64,000 nt of DNA from a bacterium (lineage in GTDB: Bacteria; Bdellovibrionota; Bdellovibrionia; Bdellovibrionales; Bdellovibrionaceae), in assembly GCA_019752925.1 (NCBI GenBank), contig JAIELP010000007.1, forward strand, positions 1 through 64,000, written 5' to 3'. Under the pieces are notes generated by a model that did no database searches, was not told where the DNA came from, and saw only the letters and a list, made by a program, of their open reading frames with translations. Below, in pieces: positions 26,773-35,100 of the stretch (positions within the stretch are counted from its first letter, which is position 1; each line of letters begins with the position of its first letter). The position numbers and the translations under genes were made by a program.

Positions 26773-27228
26773 ATGAAAACTACATTAACCTGGAAAGATG
26801 GAATGGAATTTGACGCAAGCGTGGAAGAACACACAGTTCACATGGACGCCAAAGCCCCCATCGGAAAAAACACCGGCGCCACACCAAAAGAATTAGTGGC
26901 CATGGGCTTAGGCGGATGCACCGCCATGGACGTCATAGCCCTTTTAAAAAAGTACAAACAGCCACCACAAAGTTTTAACATAGACGTTGAAATCGAGCCC
27001 TCAACGGGTGCTCACCCCATTGTTTTTAATAAGGCCACTATAACATTTAAAGTAGAAGGCCAAGTTGAACCCGAAAAACTAAATGAAGCTGTTCAACTTT
27101 CGCAAACAAAATACTGCGGAGTGAGCGCGATGTTAGCTAAAGCTTTTCCGATTGAATACCACGTGGTTTTAAACGGAACTGAAATTAGCAGTGGTCGTGC
27201 AAATTTTGAACTTAACACTAAGGAGTGA
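26773..27228 (+). CDS. OsmC-family peroxiredoxin-like protein
   Basis: The ATG at 26773 (GGAG ribosome site) gives 151 residues. The two catalytic cysteines of the OsmC fold are Cys49 in GLGGCTAMDV and Cys115 in TKYCGVSAM. OsmC proteins reduce hydroperoxides and some act on persulfides or lipid hydroperoxides. As last gene of the sulfur operon it may protect against reactive sulfur species. No terminator is seen after it. Confidence 0.92.
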   Translation: MKTTLTWKDGMEFDASVEEHTVHMDAKAPIGKNTGATPKELVAMGLGGCTAMDVIALLKKYKQPPQSFNIDVEIEPSTGAHPIVFNKATITFKVEGQVEPEKLNEAVQLSQTKYCGVSAMLAKAFPIEYHVVLNGTEISSGRANFELNTKE

Positions 27229-27246
27229 TATTAATCGAGGCAAGTA

Positions 27247-29190
27247 CTACTCACTGAGTATGGCACCAGAATCAAATGGGTTTCGGTTTCTAGCTGTTCC
27301 AAAAAAATCTGAAAATATTTTAATTTCGTATCCATTGCCTTTAGCATAACTATTTGCTGCCGGAGTAAAATCACTAGCTTGTGCAAAATTTCCACTGGCA
27401 TTTAAAAAAGATGGTGATGTGTTTTTGATTTGATGATTTGAAGAGTTTCCGAGGGTTCCGTCTGAACCTGTTACATTGATCGCACCTAGGTTTTCAATTA
27501 ACACAGCGGTTGTTGCAGCAAACGGGGCATATGCTAAATTATTTTGAATATCAACATTCTCCACTCCCGCACTAATTTTAATCATTCTAAATGTACTGTT
27601 ATTTCTAGAATAGGCCGAATTATTATAAATAAAAATATCTTTGTGCAAAGGCTCGCTGCCATCTTGCGCACCCACAACTATCGCGCGCCCATTTGAAGTT
27701 ACATTATCGCTTGCCATATCAAATATATTATTTCTAATCGTTACATTATCAACCCAAACCGCCAAACCCTGCTGATCTGAAATGCCCATAACAGTAAAAT
27801 TTCTCTCAAAAATCACATCTCTTACGCGCGCATCAATGCCGCCTGGGCTCACTAAACCTACATTAGTAGTTATTCCACCAATGCCACCACGAAATTTATT
27901 ATCAGAAATAAGTATCAACTCGTTATATCCGCAACCACTAACTTTTGTACACGTTGTTGGCGAGTATAAAGGAGCTCTAATTGTTAAAACACCTTTAGTC
28001 GAATTAGGATACGCAATATAATTATGTTGGATAATACTTTTGTAAGTGAACATGGATCTAAAATTATGTTCAGCATTTGTTGAATCCACTATTGAGTTAC
28101 CCAGTAACATCAATTTTTTAGCGCTGATAAACATACCACAGCCACCAGAAGGATTTAACATGCGATATAAACTGGTATCAACAATAGCCACATTTTCCCA
28201 TAAATCATGCCCAGGAACAGCACTAGGGCTCGTGTTATTAAAATCTAATGTTGAATCCGCCAGCGAAATTCCGCTACCCACATTTAAAATGGACAAGCGT
28301 AAAATAGTAAAATTATTCATTCCGCCCATTCCGCCCACACCAGAAGATGTAGCGCCCGGAGCACCCTGACCATTGATCTCTAAATCCATGATTCTCCAGT
28401 CACTTAAATCAGGCGTGTTTGAAGAAGACAACGTGATGCCTCGAACATTGCCAACTAAATTGATTATCGGTTTATTACCGCTTCCAAAAGCTCCAATAAT
28501 TCCAGGTCCATTTTTATCAATATTAGCCGTAGCGCTCGATGTCCAAACTTCATTTCTTTTAAACAAAAGTCTTTTACCGCTTGCTAGGTAAGTATTCACC
28601 GCAACGGCAAAATTATTTTGTACAATTTGTGAGGCGCCATTAGGACAACCTGTAAAATCACCCAAAGCTGAAAAACAAATTGTTTTATCTCCTGCAAATA
28701 CAGTGTTTTCATCCAAAACCGTTATACTCACAATTTTTTCGTTGGTATTTACACCGTCGAATACTTTTAATTTAACATTATATGTTCCTGCATTTTCAAA
28801 AACATGTCCGGCCAAAGCGCCTTTGGCTTTATTTTTTGAACTCACTCCCGGATTACTTCCATAGGTCCAATTACCGGCAGCTGTATCTCCAAAATCCCAG
28901 TCGTACTCTAAGTCGTGAAAAGGCTTCGTTACGTTTTCAGCCGTAGTTGCCGTGGCATCAAAAAACACCGCTAAAGGCGCAACACCCGTTACACGATTTG
29001 CACTTACAAAAACTTGTATTGGGTTAACTGTGGCTTCCGGAGCCGAACCGCTTGGAGGAGCCACCGGCGCTGGCGCGGTAGGCGGAACCACGTCTACACT
29101 TGATAAAGATCCACCACCGCTTTCTAGGCAGCCTGAAAGCATAACTGAAAAAAATCCGATTATTAAGGTGGTCACTTTAACTAGCTTCAT
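27247..29190 (-). CDS. lipoprotein with PKD domain and parallel beta-helix
   Basis: From the ATG at 29190 the product is 647 residues with a lipoprotein signal (MLSGC, Cys21). A Pro/Ala-rich linker leads to a PKD domain (about residues 45-160, with YDWDFGD and GTYNVKLKVFDG). The rest is a right-handed beta-helix region, with many NN, I and V repeats such as NVTIRNNIFDM and NVDIQNNLAY. This layout is common in surface polysaccharide-binding or lyase proteins, but no active site is evident. A TTG start at 29235 is less likely because it hides the signal. Confidence 0.85.
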   Translation of the reverse strand: MKLVKVTTLIIGFFSVMLSGCLESGGGSLSSVDVVPPTAPAPVAPPSGSAPEATVNPIQVFVSANRVTGVAPLAVFFDATATTAENVTKPFHDLEYDWDFGDTAAGNWTYGSNPGVSSKNKAKGALAGHVFENAGTYNVKLKVFDGVNTNEKIVSITVLDENTVFAGDKTICFSALGDFTGCPNGASQIVQNNFAVAVNTYLASGKRLLFKRNEVWTSSATANIDKNGPGIIGAFGSGNKPIINLVGNVRGITLSSSNTPDLSDWRIMDLEINGQGAPGATSSGVGGMGGMNNFTILRLSILNVGSGISLADSTLDFNNTSPSAVPGHDLWENVAIVDTSLYRMLNPSGGCGMFISAKKLMLLGNSIVDSTNAEHNFRSMFTYKSIIQHNYIAYPNSTKGVLTIRAPLYSPTTCTKVSGCGYNELILISDNKFRGGIGGITTNVGLVSPGGIDARVRDVIFERNFTVMGISDQQGLAVWVDNVTIRNNIFDMASDNVTSNGRAIVVGAQDGSEPLHKDIFIYNNSAYSRNNSTFRMIKISAGVENVDIQNNLAYAPFAATTAVLIENLGAINVTGSDGTLGNSSNHQIKNTSPSFLNASGNFAQASDFTPAANSYAKGNGYEIKIFSDFFGTARNRNPFDSGAILSE

Positions 29191-29228
29191 ATAGAACTTT
29201 TCGGATTTAAAAAAAATATCAACAGATG

Positions 29229-29267
29229 CCTGCAATCGAACTGAAAGATCTTCAGTTTGTGTGCAGG
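29229..29267 (-). promoter_or_regulatory. two-tier hairpin upstream of PKD lipoprotein gene
   Basis: CCTGCA (29229-29234) pairs with TGCAGG (29262-29267), and inside it AACTGAA (29239-29245) pairs with TTCAGTT (29251-29257), with a 4-by-4 internal loop between and a 5-base loop. It ends 39 bases before the lipoprotein ATG. It could be a leader RNA structure or an operator. The remaining spacer to 29526 has only a 6-bp dyad, CACTTA/TAAGTG, near 29440-29460. Confidence 0.5.
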
Positions 29268-29526
29268 ACTAATCGAATTAGATGGGTATTAAATGGTTTT
29301 AGCGTTTAGCTGTCTCATTTTAAAACAATAGGTAAGATTTTTACAGCCGATTTATCAAGATCAACACGATCCGAACGAATTTAGCTCAAAAAACAGTCCG
29401 AAATCCGAAACACGCCAATTCAAATAAAAAACAACAGTCACTTATACTACGACTGTAAGTGGTCACAAAAATGCATATAGCGTCTAATTAAGTACAAATT
29501 AAAACTAAACACAGCCCAAAATAAGG

Positions 29527-29561
29527 ATATGGCAATAAATGCCATATTGACATAATGTCAA
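29527..29561. promoter_or_regulatory. toxin-antitoxin operator candidates
   Basis: Two dyads lie back to back at the start of the toxin gene. ATATGGCA (29527-29534) pairs with TGCCATAT (29540-29547), and TTGACAT-A-ATGTCAA (29547-29561) is a perfect palindrome that includes the toxin start codon. Such palindromes are the usual binding sites of MqsA-type antitoxins, which repress their own operon. Confidence 0.6.
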
Positions 29562-29869
29562 CTAAGGATTATAAATATAAAAAGCTCAGTAAGGAAGAAG
29601 CCCGCAAACTTGTGCGTAAGTTGGCAGGGTCTGGCCTAGTACTCATCAGTAACCATGCCCAGCAACGGCTTATTGAACGTAGGGTTATCTTAAATGATGT
29701 CTTAAACGTTTTACTTTCGGAAAGTATGACAGTTTCTGATGGCGAGCCCGCAATTGGTGGCTACACTTACCGCTGCTCAACTAAAAAGTTTACCGTAGTC
29801 GTAAGCTTTACGGTTAGAGGTGATGGCGTTATCGTTATCACCGTTTTTAAAGCTGAAAGAAAGGCTTAA
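29555..29869 (+). CDS. DUF4258-like toxin of a type II toxin-antitoxin pair
   Basis: This 104-residue protein has the DUF4258 pattern SNHAQQRLIERRV followed by a beta-strand pair (YTYRCSTKKFTVVVSFTV) and GVIVITVFK at the end. The same small fold occurs in RelE/BrnT-like RNases partnered with zinc-finger antitoxins. The gene precedes the antitoxin with a two-base gap, the toxin-first order of mqsRA. The start codon lies in a palindrome and has no strong ribosome site. Toxicity is inferred from family and context. Confidence 0.75.
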   Translation: MSTKDYKYKKLSKEEARKLVRKLAGSGLVLISNHAQQRLIERRVILNDVLNVLLSESMTVSDGEPAIGGYTYRCSTKKFTVVVSFTVRGDGVIVITVFKAERKA

Positions 29870-29871
29870 CT

Positions 29872-30372
29872 ATGCAATGCCCTAGTTGTGATTCAAAAAA
29901 ACAAATGAAATCCGAAGTAATTGTACATAAGTTTAAAGAGTCCGGCCTTGATAACATTATATTAAACGGAGTTAAGCAGTATCGCTGCCTCGAATGTGGC
30001 GAAGTACTTTTTGATTATGGCAACCTAAACCAGCTCAACACACTTATTGCCGACACCCTACTCAGAAAAAAAGAACTTTTAACAGGCCAAGAAATTCGTT
30101 TTTTACGAACCCACATAGGTTATTCCAGCGAAATGTTTGCCAAAATACTGGGGCTAGATAAAACCAGCCTGAGCCGCATTGAAAACAACCGCTCTAAAGT
30201 ATCAAACCAAGTTAATATGGCGGTACGCTTAGCTGTAGCCGGCAAAATGGCCGACCGTAACTACGACTTTCACGATTTAATTATTGCTCTTGAAAATGAG
30301 GATCTTATTAGCTTTAAGCAGGCTCAGTTTAAGGCTTCAACAAAGGGTAGCTGGCAGTTGCTAGCTGGTTAA
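29872..30372 (+). CDS. MqsA/YgiT-type zinc-finger antitoxin
   Basis: This 166-residue protein has an N-terminal zinc finger with two CxxC pairs (Cys3/Cys6 and Cys39/Cys42) and a C-terminal Xre-type helix-turn-helix (about residues 75-125, with LGLDKTSLSRIENNRSKVS in part). This is the MqsA/YgiT architecture. It should bind the toxin through its N-terminal half and the operator through its C-terminal half. A 40-residue extension follows the helix-turn-helix. Confidence 0.88.
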   Translation: MQCPSCDSKKQMKSEVIVHKFKESGLDNIILNGVKQYRCLECGEVLFDYGNLNQLNTLIADTLLRKKELLTGQEIRFLRTHIGYSSEMFAKILGLDKTSLSRIENNRSKVSNQVNMAVRLAVAGKMADRNYDFHDLIIALENEDLISFKQAQFKASTKGSWQLLAG

Positions 30373-30413
30373 ACTACTCCATGAAACTTGGCAAGGAACT
30401 TGGTCAATTCGAA

Positions 30414-30908
30414 CTACCCACCATTACACCATCCACAGCCAAACTTGAATTTACCGCTTCCAAATTTTCTTAATCTCTTAGTCGGAGCACATCCATTTTT
30501 TGCAGATCGTGGACTTACGAAATCGTTTTTATTTTCTGAATCAGCTTTGGTTAAGTTCATTTTTTTTATGAGAGGCTTGGGATCACCCAAAAAATCAGCC
30601 GATACATTGAAATCGCCAACAAGAAATAATTCGGCTTCAGTTGATTTAGCGCCATACAAAACAAACGGCTCTGAGAACTTAAGAGTGATTTTCTCATTCA
30701 TTTCTTCGCCCGTGGCCCGATAAGTGATACCGGCATCAGCCAGCGCCGCTTTTTTGTTTTTCAGATTACGAAAGGCACCCAGAATGCTTTCAACGTTTCC
30801 TTCGCATTTCAGCGAAAAAATGATTGATTTAATGGTTTCACCCCTCAGGTTAGAAGCAAACGCACTTTGGCCAATCTGAATACATATCAAGAAAAACAAT
30901 ATTTTCAT
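30414..30908 (-). CDS. secreted protein of unknown function
   Basis: This 164-residue protein has a signal peptide (cleavage near AFA-SN). The mature part has a beta-rich core (ITLKFSEPFVLYG, AELFLVGDFNV) and a basic, Gly/Cys-rich C terminus (FGSGKFKFGCGWCNGG). The gene is convergent with the antitoxin. No family is recognised. Confidence 0.68.
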   Translation of the reverse strand: MKILFFLICIQIGQSAFASNLRGETIKSIIFSLKCEGNVESILGAFRNLKNKKAALADAGITYRATGEEMNEKITLKFSEPFVLYGAKSTEAELFLVGDFNVSADFLGDPKPLIKKMNLTKADSENKNDFVSPRSAKNGCAPTKRLRKFGSGKFKFGCGWCNGG

Positions 30909-30991
30909 TTACTTAGGATTCTCTAATTAGAGCCGTTTGTCCAGAAGCCAGTTTTAGAGCAAGGAACATTAGCTGAAAAATCTATAACCCA

Positions 30992-31594
30992 CTATTCGTC
31001 ACGACCCAAAGGATTTGAAAACTTGTCAGGCCACAAATCAAAGTACGTAGGGTCCACACTTAAATCGCCGACCGATGCCCACACATGAACTTGAGCTTTA
31101 TTTAACATATTAATTCCAAAATGAAGCTTTGGTGTCCATTCTTTTTCTATAAATATTTCGTAGGCGCCGATTTTGGGATGATACAAATAAAGTTTTCCGT
31201 CCCACATTAAAAAACCACTGACTCCTGTGTTAAATCCCTTAAAGCCAAGCTTAGCCACATCGGTTTTTTCGCCAACCCGGTAAGTACCACTGGGTATGGG
31301 ATTATTGGCAACCACAAGTCTGGCAATATTTTTTCCGACAGACTCATTATATTTTAAAATAAATCGAAGTGCATAATCACCACACTGACCCATTTGTTCA
31401 TTTTTCACCGGACCCGTTGTGTATTGAAACCACTGCGCGGTTTCTCGGGCTATTTGATCTGCCAATTGTCTATCATTTTGATTTAAGTTATTCGCCGAGC
31501 TTGGTTTATGACTACAGGAGCTCAGTGAAATCAGTATGAACACTACATATAAAAATAATCTCATGGTTTTACAGAGACATGATCCTTTGTGCAT
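30992..31594 (-). CDS. lipoprotein with papain/transglutaminase-like triad
   Basis: The 200-residue product has a lipoprotein signal ending in SLSSC. The ATG at 31594 has an AAAGG ribosome site; an inner ATG at 31564 would give a shorter signal. The mature protein has a Cys in GQCGDYALRF, then His in VHVWAS, and Asp in VDPTYFDLW. This Cys-His-Asp order and spacing resembles the transglutaminase-like/papain-like fold. If real it would be an envelope cysteine hydrolase. The family match is by eye only. Confidence 0.65.
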   Translation of the reverse strand: MHKGSCLCKTMRLFLYVVFILISLSSCSHKPSSANNLNQNDRQLADQIARETAQWFQYTTGPVKNEQMGQCGDYALRFILKYNESVGKNIARLVVANNPIPSGTYRVGEKTDVAKLGFKGFNTGVSGFLMWDGKLYLYHPKIGAYEIFIEKEWTPKLHFGINMLNKAQVHVWASVGDLSVDPTYFDLWPDKFSNPLGRDE

Positions 31595-31616
31595 AAAAAC
31601 CTTTCTTTAAATAAAC

Positions 31617-32084
31617 CTATGAGCCGATCGACTTTACCAAAAATAAACAAGGATTATGCTCGCCCCATAAAGTTTTAAACTCTTCAATGGGTGTAAAGCC
31701 GTACTTCAGGTAAAACTTTCGGGTTTGGTCGTACTCAGCATTGGGTCGCGACTCGCTTAAGGTTTTAACTGTTAAAAATTTAACGCCTTCGTTTTTTAGA
31801 TGATCTTCAATAACACCTAAAAGGCGCTGCCCCACTCCCATACGATGATGTGATTGCAAAATACCCATTACATGAATTTCAGCGCTGGTATTAAAGTGCT
31901 TATTCACACTGGCAAAGCCAATTGGGTTTTGACCATCATAAACAACCCAAGTTTGCATACGTCTAACATCATTTACATAATCTACAATTGCGGATTCAAT
32001 ACCAAACCACAAAGGCAAACTGCGCAAAATAGATTCGCATATTTGACTTTTAATTTGGGGATCGGCAATTTCAGTAATAATCAT
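31617..32084 (-). CDS. GNAT-family acetyltransferase
   Basis: This 155-residue protein shows the GNAT core. The acetyl-CoA loop is HHRMGVGQRLLGVIEDHLK near residue 80 (Q/RxxGxG/A), preceded by the strand GFASVNKHFNTSAEIHVMGI and followed by the C-terminal FYLKYGF motif typical of the family. The substrate is unknown. It lies on the minus strand after the lipoprotein gene, with a 76-base gap. Confidence 0.9.
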   Translation of the reverse strand: MIITEIADPQIKSQICESILRSLPLWFGIESAIVDYVNDVRRMQTWVVYDGQNPIGFASVNKHFNTSAEIHVMGILQSHHRMGVGQRLLGVIEDHLKNEGVKFLTVKTLSESRPNAEYDQTRKFYLKYGFTPIEEFKTLWGEHNPCLFLVKSIGS

Positions 32085-32160
32085 GCCGAACCACCTACAA
32101 ATTTCAACTCTCTCAGTACTCGGTTCACAGGTAACTTATTTTTCATAAATCCTAATGTGG

Positions 32161-32655
32161 TTAATTTTCAAATCTTTTATAAGTACAAACCATAGGCTCT
32201 GCTTCGCATCCGTTTGGCGAAGAAAATTTTAATTCAGCTTTATCTAACGAAAGAATTTTCCAAATGCGTTTTGATGCTACAGGTCCTACTGTTTTACAAC
32301 CAGTATTTGCGGGAGAAAAAATTCGATCCGAAATCGTATTAATCTCGAAAATGTTTTCAGAAACCCTGCTTATAGTAGCTTCCTGATGCGAGGTGCAATA
32401 GCGAGACCACTCAGTTTTTTTCCAGCGAGACATTTGGGTCTGAAGTATTAAGTTTCCATTTATAAACAAAGTCATACCAACTTGAAAATCAGCCGATGGA
32501 ATAACATCTTCGCCAGCACACTTACAATTTAAATTCAGCCAGGCGCCATCTAAGGCACTTGGGGCTATCGTATCTTGATAGCCTTGTTTGACCGTGGCAC
32601 ATGCCTGAAACAGTATAAAAAAACCAATAATCGAAAACAATTTAAAATATTTCAT
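32161..32655 (-). CDS. small lipoprotein
   Basis: The gene encodes 164 residues with a lipoprotein signal ending in FQACA (Cys19). The mature part has a beta-rich pattern (DGAWLNLNCKCAG, MTLFINGNLILQTQMSRW) reminiscent of lipocalin-like barrels and six further cysteines, four of them in pairs that may form disulfides. No family is firmly recognised. It lies 28 bases after the small Cys-rich gene on the same strand. Confidence 0.72.
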   Translation of the reverse strand: MKYFKLFSIIGFFILFQACATVKQGYQDTIAPSALDGAWLNLNCKCAGEDVIPSADFQVGMTLFINGNLILQTQMSRWKKTEWSRYCTSHQEATISRVSENIFEINTISDRIFSPANTGCKTVGPVASKRIWKILSLDKAELKFSSPNGCEAEPMVCTYKRFEN

Positions 32656-32683
32656 AAACTAGCCCCTGCTTAGCTAAAGCTAA

Positions 32684-32842
32684 TTATTTATTTAAATACT
32701 TCTCTTTGCAACGCTTAGTGCAGAAATATAAAGTTCCCGAAGCTTTTTTCAAAGTATTCGAACAACGCTCAGGCTTTTTTATTTCCCAATCGGTACAAAC
32801 CTTACAAAATACTTTTTTAGCTTTAGCTTTTTTAACCGCCAC
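32684..32842 (-). CDS. 52-residue zinc-binding TRASH-like protein
   Basis: The best start is the GTG at 32842, two bases after the preceding stop and seven bases after a GGGAG ribosome site. A TTG at 32866 would overlap the upstream gene. The peptide has a basic start (KKAKAKK) and five cysteines: FCKVC, CSNT and LYFCTKRCKEKY. The last pattern matches TRASH/YHS-type zinc fingers, which bind heavy metals. It is coupled to the zinc-ribbon gene, and may have a metal-related role. Confidence 0.65.
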   Translation of the reverse strand: MAVKKAKAKKVFCKVCTDWEIKKPERCSNTLKKASGTLYFCTKRCKEKYLNK

Positions 32843-32844
32843 AA

Positions 32845-33102
32845 CTACACTCCCGCGTTTTTCCAAGCTGGCATACTGACTAATAAATCTTTAGCCATTT
32901 TCATTGCCGCCTGCTCGCTTAAACCTTGGCTTTCCTGATAGTAGCCGGCATTGCTTTTTAAAATACTATCAAATGGCAGAAGCTTTCCTTCTTTATCTAC
33001 GCAGTAAGTGCAAAAAGTTGCAGTTTCGTCGCCTAGGGCAAAATCTGAAGCTTGGGTTAATGGCATTCCGCAAGAAAAACATGATTCACATCTTTGGTTC
33101 AT
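32845..33102 (-). CDS. zinc-ribbon protein (PF12674-like)
   Basis: This 85-residue protein starts with CESCFSCGMPL (Cys5, Cys8, Cys11) and has a second pair CTYC (Cys31, Cys34), then a helical tail. The SCGMPL phrase and layout match the putative zinc-ribbon family PF12674, often seen with transcription regulators of the TetR or AraC type. The ATG lies 12 bases after the TetR stop, so the genes form an operon. Confidence 0.82.
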   Translation of the reverse strand: MNQRCESCFSCGMPLTQASDFALGDETATFCTYCVDKEGKLLPFDSILKSNAGYYQESQGLSEQAAMKMAKDLLVSMPAWKNAGV

Positions 33103-33114
33103 TTTAGACCTCCC

Positions 33115-33705
33115 TCAAAAGGTTTTAATTAAGCTTAAGAAATGACGAAGCACATCTTCGCCAATTTCGGTTAATATTGGTGTTTTATCTGAAAATAAAT
33201 CGCGGTTCATTACGTAGTAGTTTATTAAGGCCATCCACGTGTTAAAAAACTCGGGCTGAGTCATTTTTTTAACTTTACCGTCTTTCATCTGCGTTTGCGC
33301 TGCTCTGTAAAAGCGGTACGACAGCGATGCATTCATGGCGTAAACAATACTTCTGATATTAGGTGGTAACGACTGGCTCTCTGAAATTAAACGCATGTAA
33401 AAATCTTCAAACTCTGAAAGCACCTGAATATGGGCTTTAAGTAAATCTTTTAAAGCCATGTCGTCTTCAAAGCGTTTACCCATTTGGGCCGCTAGGCGGT
33501 CGCCGAAGCTTGCTACTACCGACAGGATTAAATCTTCGCGCGTGGGAAAATGTACGAACAGTGCGCCGTGGGACACTTTGTTGGCTTTAGCTACGTGGGC
33601 TGTGGTGGTGTTGCTGATTCCGTTTTTTGAGAATAGGGCTTCGGCCTGTTGGATGAGGCTGTTGCGGGTTTGGGTTTTTTGGGCTTTACGGGTTAGCGTT
33701 TGCAT
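33115..33705 (-). CDS. TetR-family transcriptional regulator
   Basis: This 196-residue protein has a TetR helix-turn-helix (residues 12-58: ALFSKNGISNTTTAHVAKAN in part, then GALFVHFPTREDLI). The C-terminal ligand domain is not informative. It heads a small operon with the two Cys-rich genes. A perfect TGAGTA-GT-TACTCA palindrome starts five bases upstream of the ATG and is the likely autoregulatory site. Confidence 0.92.
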   Translation of the reverse strand: MQTLTRKAQKTQTRNSLIQQAEALFSKNGISNTTTAHVAKANKVSHGALFVHFPTREDLILSVVASFGDRLAAQMGKRFEDDMALKDLLKAHIQVLSEFEDFYMRLISESQSLPPNIRSIVYAMNASLSYRFYRAAQTQMKDGKVKKMTQPEFFNTWMALINYYVMNRDLFSDKTPILTEIGEDVLRHFLSLIKTF

Positions 33706-33709
33706 TCGG

Positions 33710-33723
33710 TGAGTAGTTACTCA
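33710..33723. promoter_or_regulatory. TetR operator candidate
   Basis: TGAGTA-GT-TACTCA is a perfect 6-bp dyad with a 2-base spacer, directly before the TetR start codon. Its place and symmetry suit autorepression. No ribosome site is visible between it and the ATG. Confidence 0.55.
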
Positions 33724-33833
33724 TTGAAATGAATTTAAGTCAACACATAGTTTTTTGTTATGACTTTAACTGCGCCATAGTTTCTTGATATAACCTTAAC
33801 ATATTGAAATTATTTAAATATTTTCGAATACAT

Positions 33834-33868
33834 AATTATTTTTTCTCTAGATTTCCAGAAAAATAATT
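33834..33868. promoter_or_regulatory. 12-bp inverted repeat upstream of DUF4062 gene
   Basis: The left arm (33834-33846, beginning AATTATT) and right arm AGAAAAATAATT (33857-33868) pair over 12 bp with one bulged T, around a 10-base loop. It ends 13 bases before the ATG of the DUF4062-like gene, so it could be an operator or a hairpin limiting translation. AT richness reduces confidence. Confidence 0.4.
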
Positions 33869-33881
33869 GCTAATTTTGGGT

Positions 33882-35036
33882 ATGCCAAAAATTAAAACAG
33901 TTATTAGCATATTCGTAGCCTCACCCAGCGACACCAAAGACCAAAGAAATCTTGTAGAGAACGTCGTTGATGAACTCAATATCGCACTAGTAAATCAACC
34001 GATTCAGCTTGAAATTTTAAAATGGGAAACTCATTCAAGAACGTCCTTAGGAGAAAGTGCTCAAGATGTAATTAATCAATCTATTGGCAACGATTATGAT
34101 ATTTTTATTGGATTTTTAAATCAAAAATTTGGCAATCCTACTCTTAAGGCAGATTCGGGAACCCTTGAAGAATTTAATATTGCACTAGAACGTAGACGTC
34201 AAACCGGCACGTCGCCAGAAATAATGTTCTATTTTTCGAATGCTCCGGTTCCACTAATGGAAATCAATCTTGAAGATGCAAAAAAAATACAAGACTTTAA
34301 AGAAAGATTATCAAAAGAAGGAGCTCTATACACACTCTTTTCTAATGATGTGCAACTTGCATCAAAACTTCGTTTAGACTTAGGGGCGTATATACAAAAA
34401 TACCAAAACCCATCTCTTGCATCAATCCCTCAAAAAAGTGAAGATGCAACTCTACACGTTGATGACGAATATGGTTATCTAGATTTAGTAGAAGATGCCA
34501 CTGACGACTTTCAATATGCAACCCTATCAATGAACAGAATCAATGATGCTATCTTTGCTGTTAGTGAAAAAATTAACCAAAGAACGATAGAAATCAATTC
34601 GTCTAGAGAAACAGGAACCCTTAGCACTCAAAGAATGCGACAAATAATAAATAAAACTGTTGAGCATATGGATGATTTTTCAAAAATTATGGAAACAGAA
34701 ACTGAACAGTTTTCGCGGCTATTCAGTAAGGGAATTAATAGTTTTTCTAAAGCAGCTGTTTTAAGTAAAGATTTTTCCAACTCTCAAAAAAATATTCACA
34801 ACGACTACAAAGCCCTAATCTCACTACTGCAGAAAATGAAATTAAATTATAATGATATGAATACCTTCAAAATTGCAGTCGAAGCACTACCAAGAATTAC
34901 AACTAATCTCAACCTTGCAAAGAAAAGAGTATCGGCTTGTTTAACAAATTTTCAGAGAGCTCTTGAGGAAAACACTCAATTGGCAGATCAAGCCGCCAGT
35001 AGCCTTCAGAAACTGGTTAATGGACAAGTTGAATAA
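33882..35036 (+). CDS. DUF4062-like protein with helical C-terminal region
   Basis: From the ATG at 33882 the product is 384 residues. The N-terminal domain (about 5-165) begins ISIFVASPSDTKDQRNLVE and contains YDIFIGFLNQKFG, like DUF4062 domains that head NTPase-based signalling and defence proteins. The rest (about 200-384) is long helices and coiled coil, with no NTPase motif. A TTG 15 bases upstream is an alternative start. No good ribosome site is visible. A convergent gene for a coiled-coil membrane protein follows. A sensor or defence role is inferred from domain company only. Confidence 0.75.
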   Translation: MPKIKTVISIFVASPSDTKDQRNLVENVVDELNIALVNQPIQLEILKWETHSRTSLGESAQDVINQSIGNDYDIFIGFLNQKFGNPTLKADSGTLEEFNIALERRRQTGTSPEIMFYFSNAPVPLMEINLEDAKKIQDFKERLSKEGALYTLFSNDVQLASKLRLDLGAYIQKYQNPSLASIPQKSEDATLHVDDEYGYLDLVEDATDDFQYATLSMNRINDAIFAVSEKINQRTIEINSSRETGTLSTQRMRQIINKTVEHMDDFSKIMETETEQFSRLFSKGINSFSKAAVLSKDFSNSQKNIHNDYKALISLLQKMKLNYNDMNTFKIAVEALPRITTNLNLAKKRVSACLTNFQRALEENTQLADQAASSLQKLVNGQVE

Positions 35037-35100
35037 ATTCTATTATTTCGTTTTGGATCAATTAGTCATTTCATTTAGAATTACTAAGTTGTTCGCTATA

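Noticed and set aside
27248..27260. TACTCA-C-TGAGTA palindrome similar to the TetR operator
   Set aside because: It lies in the last codons of the PKD lipoprotein gene and the spacer length differs from the TetR site, so chance is likely.
30388..30723. Plus-strand frame after the antitoxin gene
   Set aside because: It is antisense to the secreted protein at 30414-30908, which has a signal peptide and is more protein-like.
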